DNA from: Agapetus fuscipes
Taxonomy: Eukaryota; Arthropoda; Insecta; Trichoptera; Glossosomatidae
Direction of reading: 5' to 3'
NCBI GenBank assembly: GCA_951799405.1
Contig: OX637333.1
Span: 18,909,960 to 18,973,959, forward strand
Length of the DNA: 64,000 bases
Part shown: piece after piece, positions 32,431 to 44,735 of the stretch
How positions within the stretch are numbered: position 1 is the first letter of the stretch
Layout: each line of letters begins with the position of its first letter
Notes under the pieces: model-generated
What the model was told of the DNA's origin: nothing
Seen by the model: the letters and a program-made list of their open reading frames with translations, nothing else
Databases searched by the model: none
Position numbers and translations under genes: made by a program

Positions 32431-32687
32431 CATCTATAATCTAAATTTAATTTGCAAAAATATACATTTGAGATTCATAAATTATATATTCCCACTAGCA
32501 GACACGTATAAGTTCGCTCTTAAACATGCCACATACCTATGGACTTACAATATAAAAACTCAATCTCAAATGAACATAAGCCCTGAAACTCTGGCCGACC
32601 TCCCCTGAAACAGGGGTTCCATTCCAAAGTGAACCTTTTTTTACAGTATGAGTGGTCAGTCTCATACCAACCTATAAGCCAAGGAAT
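32431..32687 (-). mobile_element. R1 element, full length
   Basis: TCTATAATCTAAATTTAATT tail end to ATACCAACCTATAAGCCAAG. The hairpin region is partly decayed. Confidence 0.9.
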
Positions 32688-33183
32688 TCTTTGTTCAAAT
32701 TGCAATATTTTGGTACTTTGCCTTATTCAAATGATCCGTTCATATTTTAAAAAGGTAATTATAAAAATAGATTACTGCTTGACATCCGAAATGTTACAGA
32801 AAATCAAGGCTTCGTTCTCGGAACGTGCTGTCTGAAGGATGAAATTAATTAACCGACTTTATCTTGACACAAAAGAGGTAAAAGCAACTCCAGACAACCC
32901 ATCTTTCATTATCAGTCTACAGTCTTTCTTAAACTGACCCTTTTCAGTCGAATAACGATGGTTTTAATCTTTTCAAATTTGGAATCTTATCTTTTGTTCG
33001 TATTTTAAAAAGAGGGTCGTTGGCAGGTAGTGTTGTATTTTTTGTGGAGTTTTAAATAAGTTAAGAACGAAAAGGCTACTTTCTTTTAATTGAAAAGAAA
33101 GAAGAAGAAAAAAGAAAGGTGGTAAAATATGTCTTTATTAAATGGAAATTTCCAGAAAATTACAGAATTTATTTAAGTCCATT
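32688..33183. other. Non-coding sequence
   Basis: Nothing recognised. Confidence 0.45.
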
Positions 33184-33425
33184 ATCTAAGCTGCAAATAT
33201 ATATTTATATTTTAGGTTTATGCTCAATGCGCGTCCTTAGGCAGATACGTGTAAGTTCGCGCTTATACGTTCTGTATGTGTACTTCAAAACAAAAACAAA
33301 ACCCTCACATAAACATAAACTTCGACTCCTGCCGTCTTTCGCTGAAACGGGGTAGCATTGGCATAAGTAAACCAAGTTTTTACAGCATGGGAGGTCAGCC
33401 TTATACCAACCTGTTAGTCGCGGAA
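33184..33425 (-). mobile_element. R1 element, full length
   Basis: TATCTAAGCTGCAAATATAT to CCAACCTGTTAGTCGCGGAA. It has the CCTGCCGTC/CTGAAACGGGG variant seen at 16985 and 63675. Confidence 0.88.
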
Positions 33426-33867
33426 CATACATTGATCTCATACATAAATATACAAAATAGAAAATATTTTTTGAAATGTACTTTAATGATTATTTTTCAA
33501 TTTACAAGCAGGCTGGATATCTTGAATAATCCGAAAAAAATTCTACCTGAACAATTTTCAATCAAAGCATACTCCCAATAAAAAAAATCCCATAGGTACA
33601 TTAATACACTTTTTATCTTCAACAGATACGGATTTTTTTGTACCGGGAAATGTGAAAAAAAGATGCCGGAAGAAAAAGGTAGAAAAAGATTTGATAGGTA
33701 CCTACACCTTTTGAGAACAAATTGTCTTTTTTTTTTATTTCGAAAACAAACTCAGGTACTCCTTTGAAAATGAATTTCAAAGATCAAAGATTTAGAGTAT
33801 TGGGTTCATCTTTTATTTTGAAGTAGCAGTACTCCGCGTGGTTCAATATGCCATTTGTGCGTGTGGA

Positions 33868-33913
33868 ATATATTTATTTTCACAGGTAAGGGAGGCAGCC
33901 TTACGCAACAATA
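33868..33913 (-). mobile_element. R3 SINE fragment
   Basis: TATTTATTTTCACAGGTAAG and GGAGGCAGCCTTACGCAAC only. Confidence 0.55.
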
Positions 33914-34149
33914 AGGCTGATATTCTATTTTTGTAATCCGATCGACATCAAAGTTCACAAGATTTATTTGAACGATAATTTACACGTTTCTTGGAAATTT
34001 TGACAAAATCTGATGAACGGTTTGGCCTGGCATAGGGAGCAATTTTTTGTAAATTTTAAATATACACATTCTACGAGTATTTCATATATTAGAAAGATAA
34101 AGAAAAGGAGAATTATTTTATTTCAAATATGAGTACGCTAGTCGAGGTT

Positions 34150-34310
34150 AGCGACTTGATCTCTTGGCCATAACTGTAACTCTGTCTCCATTTTGCTAAG
34201 GGTGGCCACAGCCTCTGCAGATCTGCATCCAATTTTTTCATCTCCTCGCATACCGTTTTGAATTCATTAATTTTATTTAAGAGATTTCTCCTCAATTGTT
34301 TCATTTTCAC
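34150..34310 (-). mobile_element. LINE 3' end
   Basis: The minus strand encodes EEMKKLDADLQRLWPPLAKW, the last residues of the LINE family seen at 16083 and 37230. Confidence 0.65.
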
Positions 34311-34539
34311 CGCACATATCTTTCTCGTTTTGCCGTCACTTGTAGTCTATGCTTCATTTCAATATTTGCCATAGCGCCGACAAACTTCGAACTTCAATAT
34401 GAAACATAAGAAACCAAAAACTATTTTTCCTTTCATACGAGTAACTTACCAATTTTGCAGTTTTCTTGAACGGAAGATAAATTTTTACTTACCTGTAAAA
34501 AGAGAGAAAAATGCTTATTAGAAAGAGAAATAAAACAGA

Positions 34540-34650
34540 CTATTGGTATGACTTTGCATGAAATGAAAAAAGTGTACACGGATTGAAAAAAATGGTGAAA
34601 GATCTGCATCACTGGAGGCTAAAGCTTAAGACTTTTACATTTAAAAAGTT
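34540..34650 (+). mobile_element. LINE 3' end
   Basis: MTLHEMKKVYTD stop-interrupted KKW followed by ITGG, parallel to MTLNEMKEVCKDRKEW...NNGG at 16798-16873. Confidence 0.65.
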
Positions 34651-34744
34651 GATTTCTAATCAAACATTCAAGATTTTCTTACATAAATTTTCTTAATTAA
34701 TTGTTTTGAATGATGTTTTTGTCATAAGATCTAAATCAAGAAAA

Positions 34745-35440
34745 ATTAGAAGAACTGGGAGTAAGTGAATCATCCTTTATTGAGCAATACGAAGGAAATC
34801 ATTTTTTCTCCCTAGTTGGAAGTTTAAAGATCATCCATACTAGTGTTCAGAGTAAAGACAATCATTCCCCAAGAATTGATAATCCCGAGAACTGTCTCTT
34901 AGATGATAAAAGTAATAGAATATGAGGATCTAATAAGAGTATGAGAATCATTTCCCTTCCGTTGGGAATTAGTAGACAGTCTTTACTAGTGTTAGGTGTA
35001 AAGGAAACAATCCCCTCTGGAATTGACCGTGGCAAGAACTATATGTATAACGTATAACGTAACGTTAACATTCCCTGCTCCCACAAATAGAATGTAAGAA
35101 AATCATCCCACTAAAAATTGATAGTTAAAAAAACTGTCTCTTCTACGACTAGAGTATGGGCTTTCTTTATTTATTACTTTTCCCTCGACTGGGAGTTACC
35201 AGATCATTCTTCAGGGGAACAGGGATGACATTGGCAAAGTGAACCATTTTCTACAGCATAAATGGTCAGCCGCATACCAACCTATAAGTCAAGGAACAAC
35301 TAAGAGTTTGAAAATCATTCCCCTGAATCAGGAGTTACAGGATCATCCCTCGGTGTTGGTAGTAAAGGGAATCATCCCTCCCTAGAATTGGGAGTCAGGC
35401 GTGCTATCCCCTAGGGTTGAGGGTAGTTGGGGACACGCTC
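34745..35440. repeat. Old degenerate tandem repeat
   Basis: Recurring words AATCATTCCC/AATCATCCCTC, AATTGGGAGT/GAATTGATAAT, TTACTAGTGTT and GAGTATGAGAATCATT at irregular 40-80 bp spacing across 700 bp, split by an R1 fragment at 35211-35298. It is a decayed satellite or an expanded minisatellite. Confidence 0.55.
35211..35298 (-). mobile_element. R1 5' fragment
   Basis: GATGACATTGGCAAAGTGAA, CCATTTTCTACAGCATAAAT, CATACCAACCTATAAGTCAA. Little diverged compared with the repeat it interrupts. Confidence 0.88.
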
Positions 35441-36104
35441 CCCCCCATCCTGGATCGATAATCGGCGCCACAGAAATAACGGCGACGCGATAGACGTGGA
35501 ATAACTTCTGCGAATCCGTTAGATGATTATTAAACGTAAACACTGCTCGCGTTATTTTTGTTGTTCGCGATGTAGATTATCTGTGTTCCGTGTGATGTTA
35601 TTGAGCGATTATAATTTGATAGAGAAATGACATATCAAAATCGCGCCTCAATTTGTCATATTACACAACTGAAATTAAAAAAAAATGGTCAACCAAACAA
35701 AGTTTACACCTTGTTATTTTGAAAGCTAATATCAAACCCCACTTCTTTCCAGTATCTCAAAAAAAAAAGGCAGCGCAACACGTAACACAACAATACGTAG
35801 CTAGAGCTCCGTTTATAAAAGATCAGGACATTAACCTCCAGCTCATAAACACCCATAACTCTGCGGCACTCCAAAAAGTGTCAAAGACCTTCAAATTTAC
35901 TGATATCTTGACAGTCCCCGCATAGGATTCCTTTAAAAAATGATTCTTTAAAATATCGCACGAAATTACGAGTGTTGATCATGTCAGAACGATATGTTTA
36001 AGTTATTTTTTCCACAAGCTAATGTAGGTTATCTCCGTTTTTATCACATATTTTACAAGTCATAATTTTGAAATTGCGGCCGATGTCTACCCAGTTAAAG
36101 GAAT
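35441..36104. other. Non-coding sequence
   Basis: A 90-codon frame at 35653 has no domain or splice support. Nothing else recognised. Confidence 0.4.
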
Positions 36105-36290
36105 ACTGGTTTAAATAAGAACAGTTGGATTGTGAAAATAAAAAAGGCATTATAAACTACCATGTTTAGTGACAGATTGCACCAACATGTATGGTGGAAA
36201 TGAGGGTATTGTGTGAGCGACACAAATAAGTTACTCGGTTGATTTTTGTTCAAAAATCTAATATTTTTTCAAACCTTCTAAAATGTTTTA
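36105..36290. repeat. Unclassified dispersed repeat, copy 3
   Basis: ATACTGGTTTAAATAAGAAC, CAACATGTATGGTGGAAATG and AAGTTACTCGGTTGATTTTT align with 22375-22565 and 25355-25480. Confidence 0.55.
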
Positions 36291-36582
36291 TCTTCTTCTT
36301 TCTGTTTAAACACTATGGCGTTTAGTGCGTATTTTGTATCAACCATTAATTTGTTAAATGGGCACAATTTTTTTCAATTTAAAAAACCCTCTGCCACTTG
36401 GATTGTAGCTTACGGTAAGATAGAAGCACTAGGGTTGGTCTTATAGCTAGTCTGATCACGTAGGACATTTCAGACGTCCTAAATAATTCCACTTGGGCAT
36501 TCCGCCGTCTCAACAAAATATTGAAACGCATTTATCTCTTCATGGGCGATTAAAACGATGGCGTCTGACAGGATATCAGTCC

Positions 36583-36741
36583 CTAGAGTATAAAACATTG
36601 CGTGAACTCACCTCGCTTGCGTAAATCGAAAATAGTGAATGAAAACTAAATCATTCGCTAGTAGTGCCGTCGTTTATTCCATATATTTTTTATTCACGCA
36701 ATCAAGGTGAGAATTATGCAATGTTGTATACTCAGGGTACT
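36583..36741. mobile_element. Palindromic MITE-like element, copy 2
   Basis: Arms GAGTATAAAACATTGCGTGA + ACTCACCTCGCTTGCG and CACGCAATCAAGGTGAGAAT + TATGCAATGTTGTATACTC. Interior TAGTAGTGCCGTCGTTTATT. Same orientation as 27096-27256. Confidence 0.85.
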
Positions 36742-36795
36742 AGATATGTACGACAAATTGGTAAATATAAAAAAAATCCACTACAGACCAATGCA

Positions 36796-37121
36796 ACGCA
36801 CCAAGGCTCACATATAGTGAACACTTCTTCCTACGTTAATCCAAGAAGAGTTGTTTGTAGAACTTTTTTATTTTCATAAATCAGTCGGCTTTAAGCCAAC
36901 CGTTTCACTTGAAATGGACTTGTTTCAGCTACCGAGGGTGATGGTTCTTTGATATTGTTCTCTCCTTTTTGTTTTTTTAAGCGATATTACAACCAATATT
37001 TGGATTTAGGGCTTAAAATAAACATCGAAAAGGGAAATGATTTCTAACACCCTCGGTGTACATATGTATGAAACCCTAGCAATCTGACATGGAACGCAAG
37101 CATTCTACCAACAGATCTATC
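36796..37121 (-). mobile_element. R3 SINE, full length, diverged
   Basis: CTCACATATAGTGAACACTT, CAGTCGGCTTTAAGCCAACC, and tRNA-like CATGGAACGCAAGCATTCTA then CCAACAGATCTATCGACC. Confidence 0.82.
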
Positions 37122-37229
37122 GACCCGACAACCATAAAGATGAACCGAATCTTTACATACACGCTTTGTTTATGTATGCTACAATATTACATACTTGATG
37201 TCTTCAAAGAAAGGAAGTAAATGTAGCTG

Positions 37230-37505
37230 TAACGATGTCGCCGTTCCACTAGGGGTGATCGGAGCCTCTGTTGATTCTTCTACACTTATTCCTATCCTGA
37301 CACACTACTTAAAGTTCATTCATATCCATCACTTTTTTATCTAATTCCTTACATTCACTCTCATACCTACACCATTTCATAAATTTGATGAAGTCATTTC
37401 TTTCTTGGTCTCTCCCTACCACTTTTGCCTGTTACATTTCCTCTGTAGATACTCCTTGTCAATCGTTCATCATCCATTATTTTAAAATGCCCAAACTATC
37501 TTCAT
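37230..37505 (-). mobile_element. LINE RT C-terminal remnant
   Basis: The minus strand reads, with breaks, FGHFKIMDDERLTRSIYRGN, SGRERPRKK and, towards the end, CRYESECKELDKKVMDMNEL, matching the layout of 16356-16935. The 3' end GCCGTTCCACTAGGGGTG is shared with other copies. Confidence 0.75.
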
Positions 37506-38370
37506 TATATTGGTATGATTACGTATTAGCGTAAGAATATTGTTTTGTAGTTATAAAAAATAAATAATTATTAGGTATAAGCAGCAAAACCACTAGAATT
37601 ATATACATTTGTGTAAAAAGTACGAGAAACTACTAGAAAGAACTAGACCACGCAAAATCTTTCGTACCTTTATCCTCACATGCTTTTATAAATCTAAAAC
37701 AGGTCCATCAGGAACTGGTTTTCTACGTAGAGCCAAAAATTGAGTGTTTTCCATCAAAGTAAGCAGATTAAGGAAGTTGCGCACTTTGTACAGAGAACCT
37801 TTTAAAGGATCAACAACAAATCTAGACGGACTAAATTTCAGTGTCAGAGAGATGTTTTCCATTTAGAGTTGAAGAATTGTAGATCGATTGCCACATTTGA
37901 TTCTATACGACACAAATGGAAAACAAATCAAAAAGAACTAAGCACAATATTTTTTCAACTTATTTCATATGTGGCAAATCCTTCAATCTTGCACGGCTTA
38001 TATAAAAAAGGGCAATGGTATTTTTTCAGGACTCAATCGATGGCCAAGCTAGACACACAAAAAAACATCTGTAAATAGCGCATTATTTGCTTAGTGCCTC
38101 AAGTATAATCATTTACGTTAAATCTAAACAACAATATGTTAGTAAACACAAGTAGAGCCTCTGGTGAGTGTATTAGTTTTCATAAATTTTTGGTTATGGT
38201 ATGATTTTAACGTGAAATTTTATACTTACTTGAGCGCAGGATACGAAAATTCTCTTTTGGCTTTTACTACAATAAAAAAAGCTTCTACATATGATTATTC
38301 TTATAAAGAAAGTGTATGGGTAGATAATAGGGCATTCACACGGGCTCACATTTTATAGGCGAGTGAGGAT
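37506..38370. other. AT-rich non-coding sequence
   Basis: No supported gene or repeat. Confidence 0.5.
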
Positions 38371-38630
38371 CTATAATAATCTATAATCTAAGTTGCAAAG
38401 ATATGTTAACATTCAAAACTCATATCAAATGCATGCCCACTAACAGACACGTGAAAGTTCGTGCTTACAAATGCTGTATGTGTACTAACAAATTAAAATC
38501 CAAACCTCAAGTGAATATAAACCCTGAAACTTTTGCCGCCGACCTTCCCTGAAACAGGGGCGACTTCGGCAAAGTGAACCATTTTTTACAGTATGGGCGG
38601 TTAGTCCTATACGTCAAGGGATATTAATAT
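38371..38630 (-). mobile_element. R1 element, full length
   Basis: CTATAATCTAAGTTGCAAAG to CCTATACGTCAAGGG. GATTATA-type tail; TGTACTAACAAATTAAAATC variant. Confidence 0.9.
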
Positions 38631-38819
38631 TAACATTCAGGTACATGAAAACATAAAAATCTTTAAAAAAATCTGTACAAAAAAAACCCTGGGTAAAAAC
38701 TTCCAGTGTGGTTAGATAAATGACACATGAGGAATAAATATTTTATTAAAAATGACGATACAACACCTTCCTTGTACCCATAGAATCATTAGATTTTTTC
38801 TATAATAACAATCGCAACT

Positions 38820-39118
38820 AAAATGCAATTGAGCTGCACATTCAGTGCAACGATTTGCTCTGCAGGAGTCGAATTCGGCATGTGAAATCTATTTATTTTT
38901 GCAGTAAAGGGTTTGGCCTTACGCTAACTTAAAGTGTAGGCTTTCAGCTCCAGTGAGGGCTAGTTCTCATTTTTTGTTAAGGCTGAGAAGCGGTCTTTTG
39001 CTTTGGTGTTTGAAATAAACACCAAAGCGAGAAATCATTTCCGGAACTTCGTGGGGCTTGAACCCTACCCCCCTGGCATGGAACGCAAGTATTCTACCAC
39101 TAAACCATCGACCGGACC
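38820..39118 (-). mobile_element. R3 SINE, full length
   Basis: GAGCTGCACATTCAGTGCAA, GGGTTTGGCCTTACGCTAAC, and tRNA-like CATGGAACGCAAGTATTCTA then CCACTAAACCATCGACCGGA. Confidence 0.85.
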
Positions 39119-40134
39119 AGACACAGCTAATTTTAACGTTGAACCGCCAAAAGTGACGTTTTACACGATGGCGGATTTAGTTACGATTTTCATCACGTTC
39201 ATTGTGATTATTGCAACAATATATCGTCAGCTTAAAGGTAGAATGTATGGGATCTGATTCACTAATTTGAGAAACCGTGAATAAAACATTTTATTGGGGG
39301 TAACTTATCATAGTTAGTGCACTTATTATAAGGAAGTGCTCATGAAATACTTTTAAACTACAGGATTTTCATACATTTCTAATGTTTTCTGTTGTAGAAA
39401 AGAGGAAAAAGGTGCATTTATCTGAGAAACCCAAGTTAGTTTAATCTGTCACTTATTTAGTTTTACCTTTAAAGTAGTGATATGTAAGTAGGTTACTTGT
39501 CTGTAGCCTACGACACTTTAGGTCACTAATCACTCGCTACTCGGCACTAAAAAGATTTGATCGTCTGAACCAGGCACAAGGGATGAGCAGATCCTTTCAG
39601 ACATGAGATTGTAGATTTTTTTCGTGATATTTTAAAAGGCAGTGAGGCCCGTACGTGCCCTCGCATATAAGGGACTCACCCAAATGTCTGTACGTTGTGC
39701 TGTGTATACTAAATGTGGGATCATTTGGAGTCGGGGAAGTGCTTTTATTTCGCAAGAAATATTTAGTAGAAAAAACGTTAAAAAATGAGATGGATACAAC
39801 GCAATGAAGTATGTTTGAATTTTTTTATTATTATTTTTTTTTTTCACAGAATAAGCCTTTAACAATTTATTTAAATAAAAAACATACTCATACATTTCAA
39901 CAACTTTCAACAAGAAATGGAGTATTTATAATCTATGGATGTTGCAAAGGTACATTTATATTTAAACATTTCATTAAATGCATGTTTTTGCATATTTCTT
40001 TCCTTTCATTAAAAGTCATAACCTTTTTCATGCATTCTATTCTTTTGTTGTGATGCAAAAAATATTCCATTCGTTTCTATTTCAATTATATTAAATTTTC
40101 TAAACCACGTTTCGTAAATCCATTTTGAATTGTA
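39119..40134. other. AT-rich non-coding sequence
   Basis: Nothing recognised. Confidence 0.5.
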
Positions 40135-40235
40135 TCGAGCAGACGTCTTCCTGGAAGACCCCTAATAACAGATACTTAGACAGCTGGGAGCCTACATTGT
40201 AGAAGAGAAGCAACTCGGATCAGACCAGTAGGTCT
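40135..40235 (+). mobile_element. Possible LINE scrap
   Basis: A frame fragment SRRLPGRPLITDT resembles the GRRP.GRP..R segment of LINE RT C-termini. Short and degraded. Confidence 0.3.
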
Positions 40236-40865
40236 TTACTAAGAAGAAGAAAGGAAGAATTTTATGAATCCACGCGAGAAGTGAATAACATAAAAGTGCA
40301 TTTGCTTTCCGTGACAAATGGCATTTGACTTTGTTTTTCTCCTTACAGCAATGCCATTTCTCAATGGCTGAAAGACCGTTTAGAGTATACGGCAATAAAA
40401 TCTCCATATCCCATTATGCTGATTAAACAGCGCCTCAAGACGTTTCAACGCAAGCACGGCGTTTCAGGAAAAGTGTATGAAAGCTTAAACACTCCATAGG
40501 CACTCTGCTATGGCTTACTTTCAAACGCTGTGATCGATTTTAGGCGTCAAGTTTTATACTCGGGATAAAGTGCAACGGAAGACGATCAACTTACTGAAGA
40601 GGTGGAGGAAAACAAACAAGAAAAGAATGGCTGGATAATGTGGGTTGTTTTGAATTAAAACTTTAAAACTTTGAGTGCAATGAGATTGAAAATATAAATA
40701 AAAAAGCAATAGAAATTATGCATGAATAAAATACATTTATTTTTTTATAATAAAAACGAAATAAAGTTCAGTCAGTATTATGAAAACGACTAATGAAATA
40801 CAAAAAGTTTTTTTCTAATCTTGTAGGAATACATGCAGTATAATATGCAGTAAAAAATATTACAA
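40236..40865. other. Non-coding sequence
   Basis: Nothing recognised. Confidence 0.4.
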
Positions 40866-40955
40866 AAATAGATTTGTGTTTCATTTTATAACAGCACATG
40901 CAGTATGTCTATACGCAAATTCACACATGCCTGCTTGTGGGCGTGCATTTATTAC
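40866..40955 (+). mobile_element. R1 3' fragment
   Basis: ACAGCACATGCAGTATGTCT then ACACATGCCTGCTTGTGGGC. Hairpin region and downstream only. Confidence 0.65.
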
Positions 40956-41207
40956 TTTACCTTTTTACTTTCTTCACCTCACAAACCTTGAAGGCTCAGG
41001 GCCTCCCGCAACACAATCTTTCAGGACTCTGTATTTTGCCGCATCCCTGCATGTTCCCCTGACTCTAAGAACTTTCGGCCTTTATATTATCTGCCCACCG
41101 TCTCCGGGGACGTCCAAGTGGTCTGGCACCTGAGGATGCACCATGCAAAACGTTTCTAATTATCCTAGAGTCCTCTGCTCGTACTATTTACATCCACTGA
41201 AAATGAA

Positions 41208-41335
41208 TCTAAACCACCTTATTCATAAAAAGATTTAAATTTTTAAAATTAGTTTAAAGTCGGTTTTCCCATACTGATAAGCTGGTTTAACTTTAGTTTT
41301 GGGTTCAAACAATCTAATGAATACTGCCCGAAACG
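41208..41335. repeat. Unclassified dispersed repeat, copy 2
   Basis: AAACCACCTTATTCATAAAA, CGGTTTTCCCATACTGATAA and GGGTTCAAACAATCTAATGA align with 24740-24875. Confidence 0.65.
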
Positions 41336-41795
41336 TTTAAATACCGTTGAAAACATAAACTATTGATTATTATTTCCCTTTTCAAATAATCTTCTTATAT
41401 TTTAATCTAGTACGTTGTTGAAAACTGAAATAAATGTTTTTATAACTAAGTCTCTTGTGAATTGGAGAGCATGGTTGATTTTGAATTTTCCTTCAGCTTC
41501 AAGTCAACGTGAAGTACATACTTTCCCCGAACTTTGCAAATGCCTGGTGTTTTATTCTTGTGCTGCTTCAAGGAGGTGCTCAACTCTGAGGATCGTTAAT
41601 GATGCCAATTAATTCAGCCAAGGAAGACTAATTAACAGTATTATTTCAGTCGATAATTACGGAAACTTCAGGAAATGAGTTGAAAAGGTCTCGCTGGCTT
41701 CAAACTGAAACTTTTACAAAAACCTTCCACGCGAAGGCTCTGTTCGTAGAACAGTTCTTAAGAAAATTTTATACTCGATTTTTAATGCAAAATTT
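41336..41795. other. Non-coding sequence
   Basis: Nothing recognised. Confidence 0.4.
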
Positions 41796-41799
41796 ACAG

Positions 41800-42018
41800 C
41801 ACAAACTATCAACTCGATTTAGCTACACATATTGTGCAGTTAGTTTAACTTCAACTTCAACTGTCCATGAAAGTTTCGCATTAAGCGAGGGGAACCTATT
41901 TCACTGATACGGAGGGTGGCCTCAGGCCAACAACCTCATGAAAACTATGTATGGGATTCGAATCAAAGCTCTCTGCCTTTGAACGTCAGAATTCTACCAG
42001 CTGAGCTATCAGCTGTCA
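41800..42018 (-). mobile_element. R3 SINE, internally deleted
   Basis: TAGCTACACATATTGTGCAG, GAGGGTGGCCTCAGGCCAAC, GGGATTCGAATCAAAGCTCT and tRNA-like ACCAGCTGAGCTATCAGC. About 80 bp of the middle is missing. Confidence 0.75.
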
Positions 42019-42494
42019 CCATTGTCAATATCATTTTCATGACAAATTGTTTAGACCTCTTTAATTTACCGCAGCCGATGACCGCAGTCACCGCTTTTTG
42101 CCCAACGATTTCCTTTTCCAGCCTCAAACTCCTACCGCACGGTAGTCTGCCACCACTCCGTCCAGCCTCCTAAACATGGATCTTCCAACTGTTCTGCGCC
42201 TCTTTGGGTACACCATCACAACCATATTTTCCAGGTTCTAATGATTGTGACTCACTGAATGTGACTCAGTAAATGCAATCTGCTGGCCTTTATTGCACAA
42301 TCAACTGTACTATTTTATAATTATTGTTTCAACAATTAGAAATGCAAAATATCTAAAAATAGGCATAATAAAGTCGATAAGGCTTTCCCCATTACAGCTT
42401 AAGGGGGAAACGTGTCGATAACACTTTTGTTTAACCCTCTTTCTGCCGAGAACAGAAAAAACGTGGCAGGTAAGTTATCTAGTACATATGTGTC
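42019..42494. other. Non-coding sequence
   Basis: Nothing recognised. Confidence 0.4.
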
Positions 42495-42825
42495 GTCGCA
42501 GGTGCAATTATTTGACAAGTAATCCAGACTCTACAGTCTACAGTCTGGCGTAGCCCGTACAATTATTTGACATTTCATCTAGTTTGTCGTAGCAGGTACA
42601 ATTATTTGACATTTAATCTAGTTTGTTGTAGCAGTTAAAATCATTAGTCGTTTGAGCTATGTACTCTTTGCCGTGACAGGTGCAATTGATTGCCATTTAA
42701 TCTAGTTTCTGTCGTACTAGGCACAATTGTTTGACATTTTATCTAATCTCTGTCGTAGCAGATACATTTATTTGACAAGTTATCTCTATTGAAGTAGGTA
42801 TCTAAAATTATTTGTCATTTTGTAA
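42495..42825 (+). repeat. Degenerate tandem repeat, about 40-bp unit, eight units
   Basis: Units built on GTCGTAGCAGGTACAATTAT + TTGACATTTAATCTAGT start near 42497, 42547, 42587, 42627, 42674, 42714, 42753 and 42794. Spacing is 39-50 bp and each unit is individually diverged, so expansion is old. Confidence 0.85.
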
Positions 42826-43689
42826 GTCTCTGTTTACAAAAATGAAAATTGTTAACAATGCATTTCATCTCTCACCATGGATCGGTTAAGGGTAGGTCTG
42901 AGGTAAAAGTAGGGTAAGGGTGAAAGGTGGAGGATTGAAGGGAGGGGGTGAGGTCATGCATAATTCAGTTTCAAGTGAAGTTGAATTTAAAATGCGCAAT
43001 TTCAAAAAGTGCGCGAAAGTGAATAAATCAATATTGCAGCGACAGGGGTCTACAATAACTCAGTTTGAAGAAAATGGTAAAAGTTTTACGAGATGTTTAC
43101 TGCGACGCTATTTCTTGGTATTTTGAAGCAAATTTTACCAAAGCTTGCCAACAGAATCTAGATTTTCAAACTGCACATCTTTGGGATAAATGACAGGCTC
43201 ACAGGGGCATTAAAAAATCGTGTTACAGCTATAGGAGAATTTAGCTAAAGCACTTGAAGGGTTAGAGAAGAAAATGCTTTACCAAATATCTGATCCAATA
43301 AAGGATGGAGAAGAGTGACGTATACGGCGGAATGATCTTCAGGATGTACCAAACACCCAGTATTTCAATCTTTATAAAACTGCAAAAGTCTCAGTGACAT
43401 GTTCAGAAAATGCCTGCCACACGGATTCCTAAAATATTGATGACTTGCAAACCGGGAGGAATAAAAAGAGTGGCAAGGCACAAACTGTGCTTAAGTGAAG
43501 AAGTGGAGAAGAATGAGGCTCATCATTTACGTATTGCAAACTGGAGCACTTCATCGGAGTACAGAAAGAGTGAGAGGCAGAAGTCTCAAGTTGACTACTG
43601 CTCAATAAAGTACATAGATCAGCCGAAAAAAAACAGTGAACTGTTTTGAATCTGTGCCGAATTCAGTAACGAGACTCATATTCGGGATA
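42826..43689. other. Non-coding sequence
   Basis: A 79-codon charged frame at 43410-43649 has no family or splice support. Nothing else recognised. Confidence 0.4.
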
Positions 43690-44180
43690 TCCAAATTTAA
43701 TCTCATTACTTCATTTTGAAGATACTGCATTGGCTTCGTTTTCTCGTTTTCCGGAAAAGGTGGGCTACCATGTTTGTCTAATGCTTTACGAGGCTGTTAA
43801 TGGTGCAGTTCCTTCATATTTAGCTAATGTCTTCACCCGCTGAAATAGGATGGAGACGCTAGACGCTCAGATCTGCGGGGGATGGGGTGATTGATTTGGT
43901 CCAGCTGTAGCGTCAGACACGGACTAATTTTGGGGACCTAGGACTGGTTTGCGGGTCCAATGGAGCAGAAAAAACTACCACCAAGGTGAGGTAGCCAAAA
44001 ACAGTTGGTATCTTCAAAGAAGTACCTGATTTCAGAGTGTCCTTGAAGCGTTGTGCACATCAAAAAACGGCGCACTCTAATTATGCGTACCTTCTAAATA
44101 GTTTTTTCTTGTATAGGGATAAATATTGTGTATGAAAGGAATTCAATGCTCAAATTGAGCTGTGGCGCTATTGAAGAAGA
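43690..44180 (+). mobile_element. LINE RT C-terminal remnant (LHWL-type)
   Basis: With frameshifts the plus strand reads ILHWL..., CLMLYEAVNGAVPSYLANVF, then DFRVSLKR and a degraded terminal stretch. The LHWLP...F...N..AP.YL order is typical of CR1/Jockey-like RT C-termini. Confidence 0.75.
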
Positions 44181-44626
44181 AGAAAATGGAAAAAGTTTGA
44201 GAATCACAGGCAGCCACGCAGGCACCACAGCACGTTTCCTTGCCCGCCTTGCACTCACCAGCGCTCCTCAACATTTATCACTCGCCCCGACCATTTATTC
44301 TAAGTGAGAGGCGGTCGCCTGTCAGAGCTCTGCTTTAATGAGATTCACCTTTTCATTCTGTCACTCACACCCCGTGCGTGTTTTCAATCTAAGTTGCAAA
44401 GTAGAACGTAATCGTAGGATTCAAAAGATAAACGTAATACAAAATTTCAGAGAGACAGAAGGGCCAAGAATGACAGGAAAAAATTACCAAAATGAAGGCA
44501 AAACGTATAAAAAATATCCTCTATTCTGATCCACGTGTAGTTAAGTGGTTTACGCCACGAAATCATAATCAGAAGGTCAAAGATTTAACAGAAAGAAAAT
44601 GATGCCTTTATGACTTGAAAAGAATA

Positions 44627-44735
44627 TGAGCCTTTACCAAAAGCCGGTCACCAAAGGTCCATCCAGCACATTCACTCGAGAAAGTTGCTTGAGTAGCGAG
44701 GTCGGCCTTACGCCAACCACTTCACTTGAAGTTTA
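44627..44735. mobile_element. R2 body fragment joined to R3 fragment
   Basis: 44627-44695 is plus-strand R2 (CTTTACCAAAAGCCGGTCAC, CAAAGGTCCATCCAGCAC). 44698-44735 is minus-strand R3 (GGTCGGCCTTACGCCAACCA, CTTCACTTGAAGT). Confidence 0.65.

Noticed and set aside
43410..43649. 79-codon charged open frame as a gene
   Set aside because: No domain, no signal, no splice or promoter support; length is within chance expectation.
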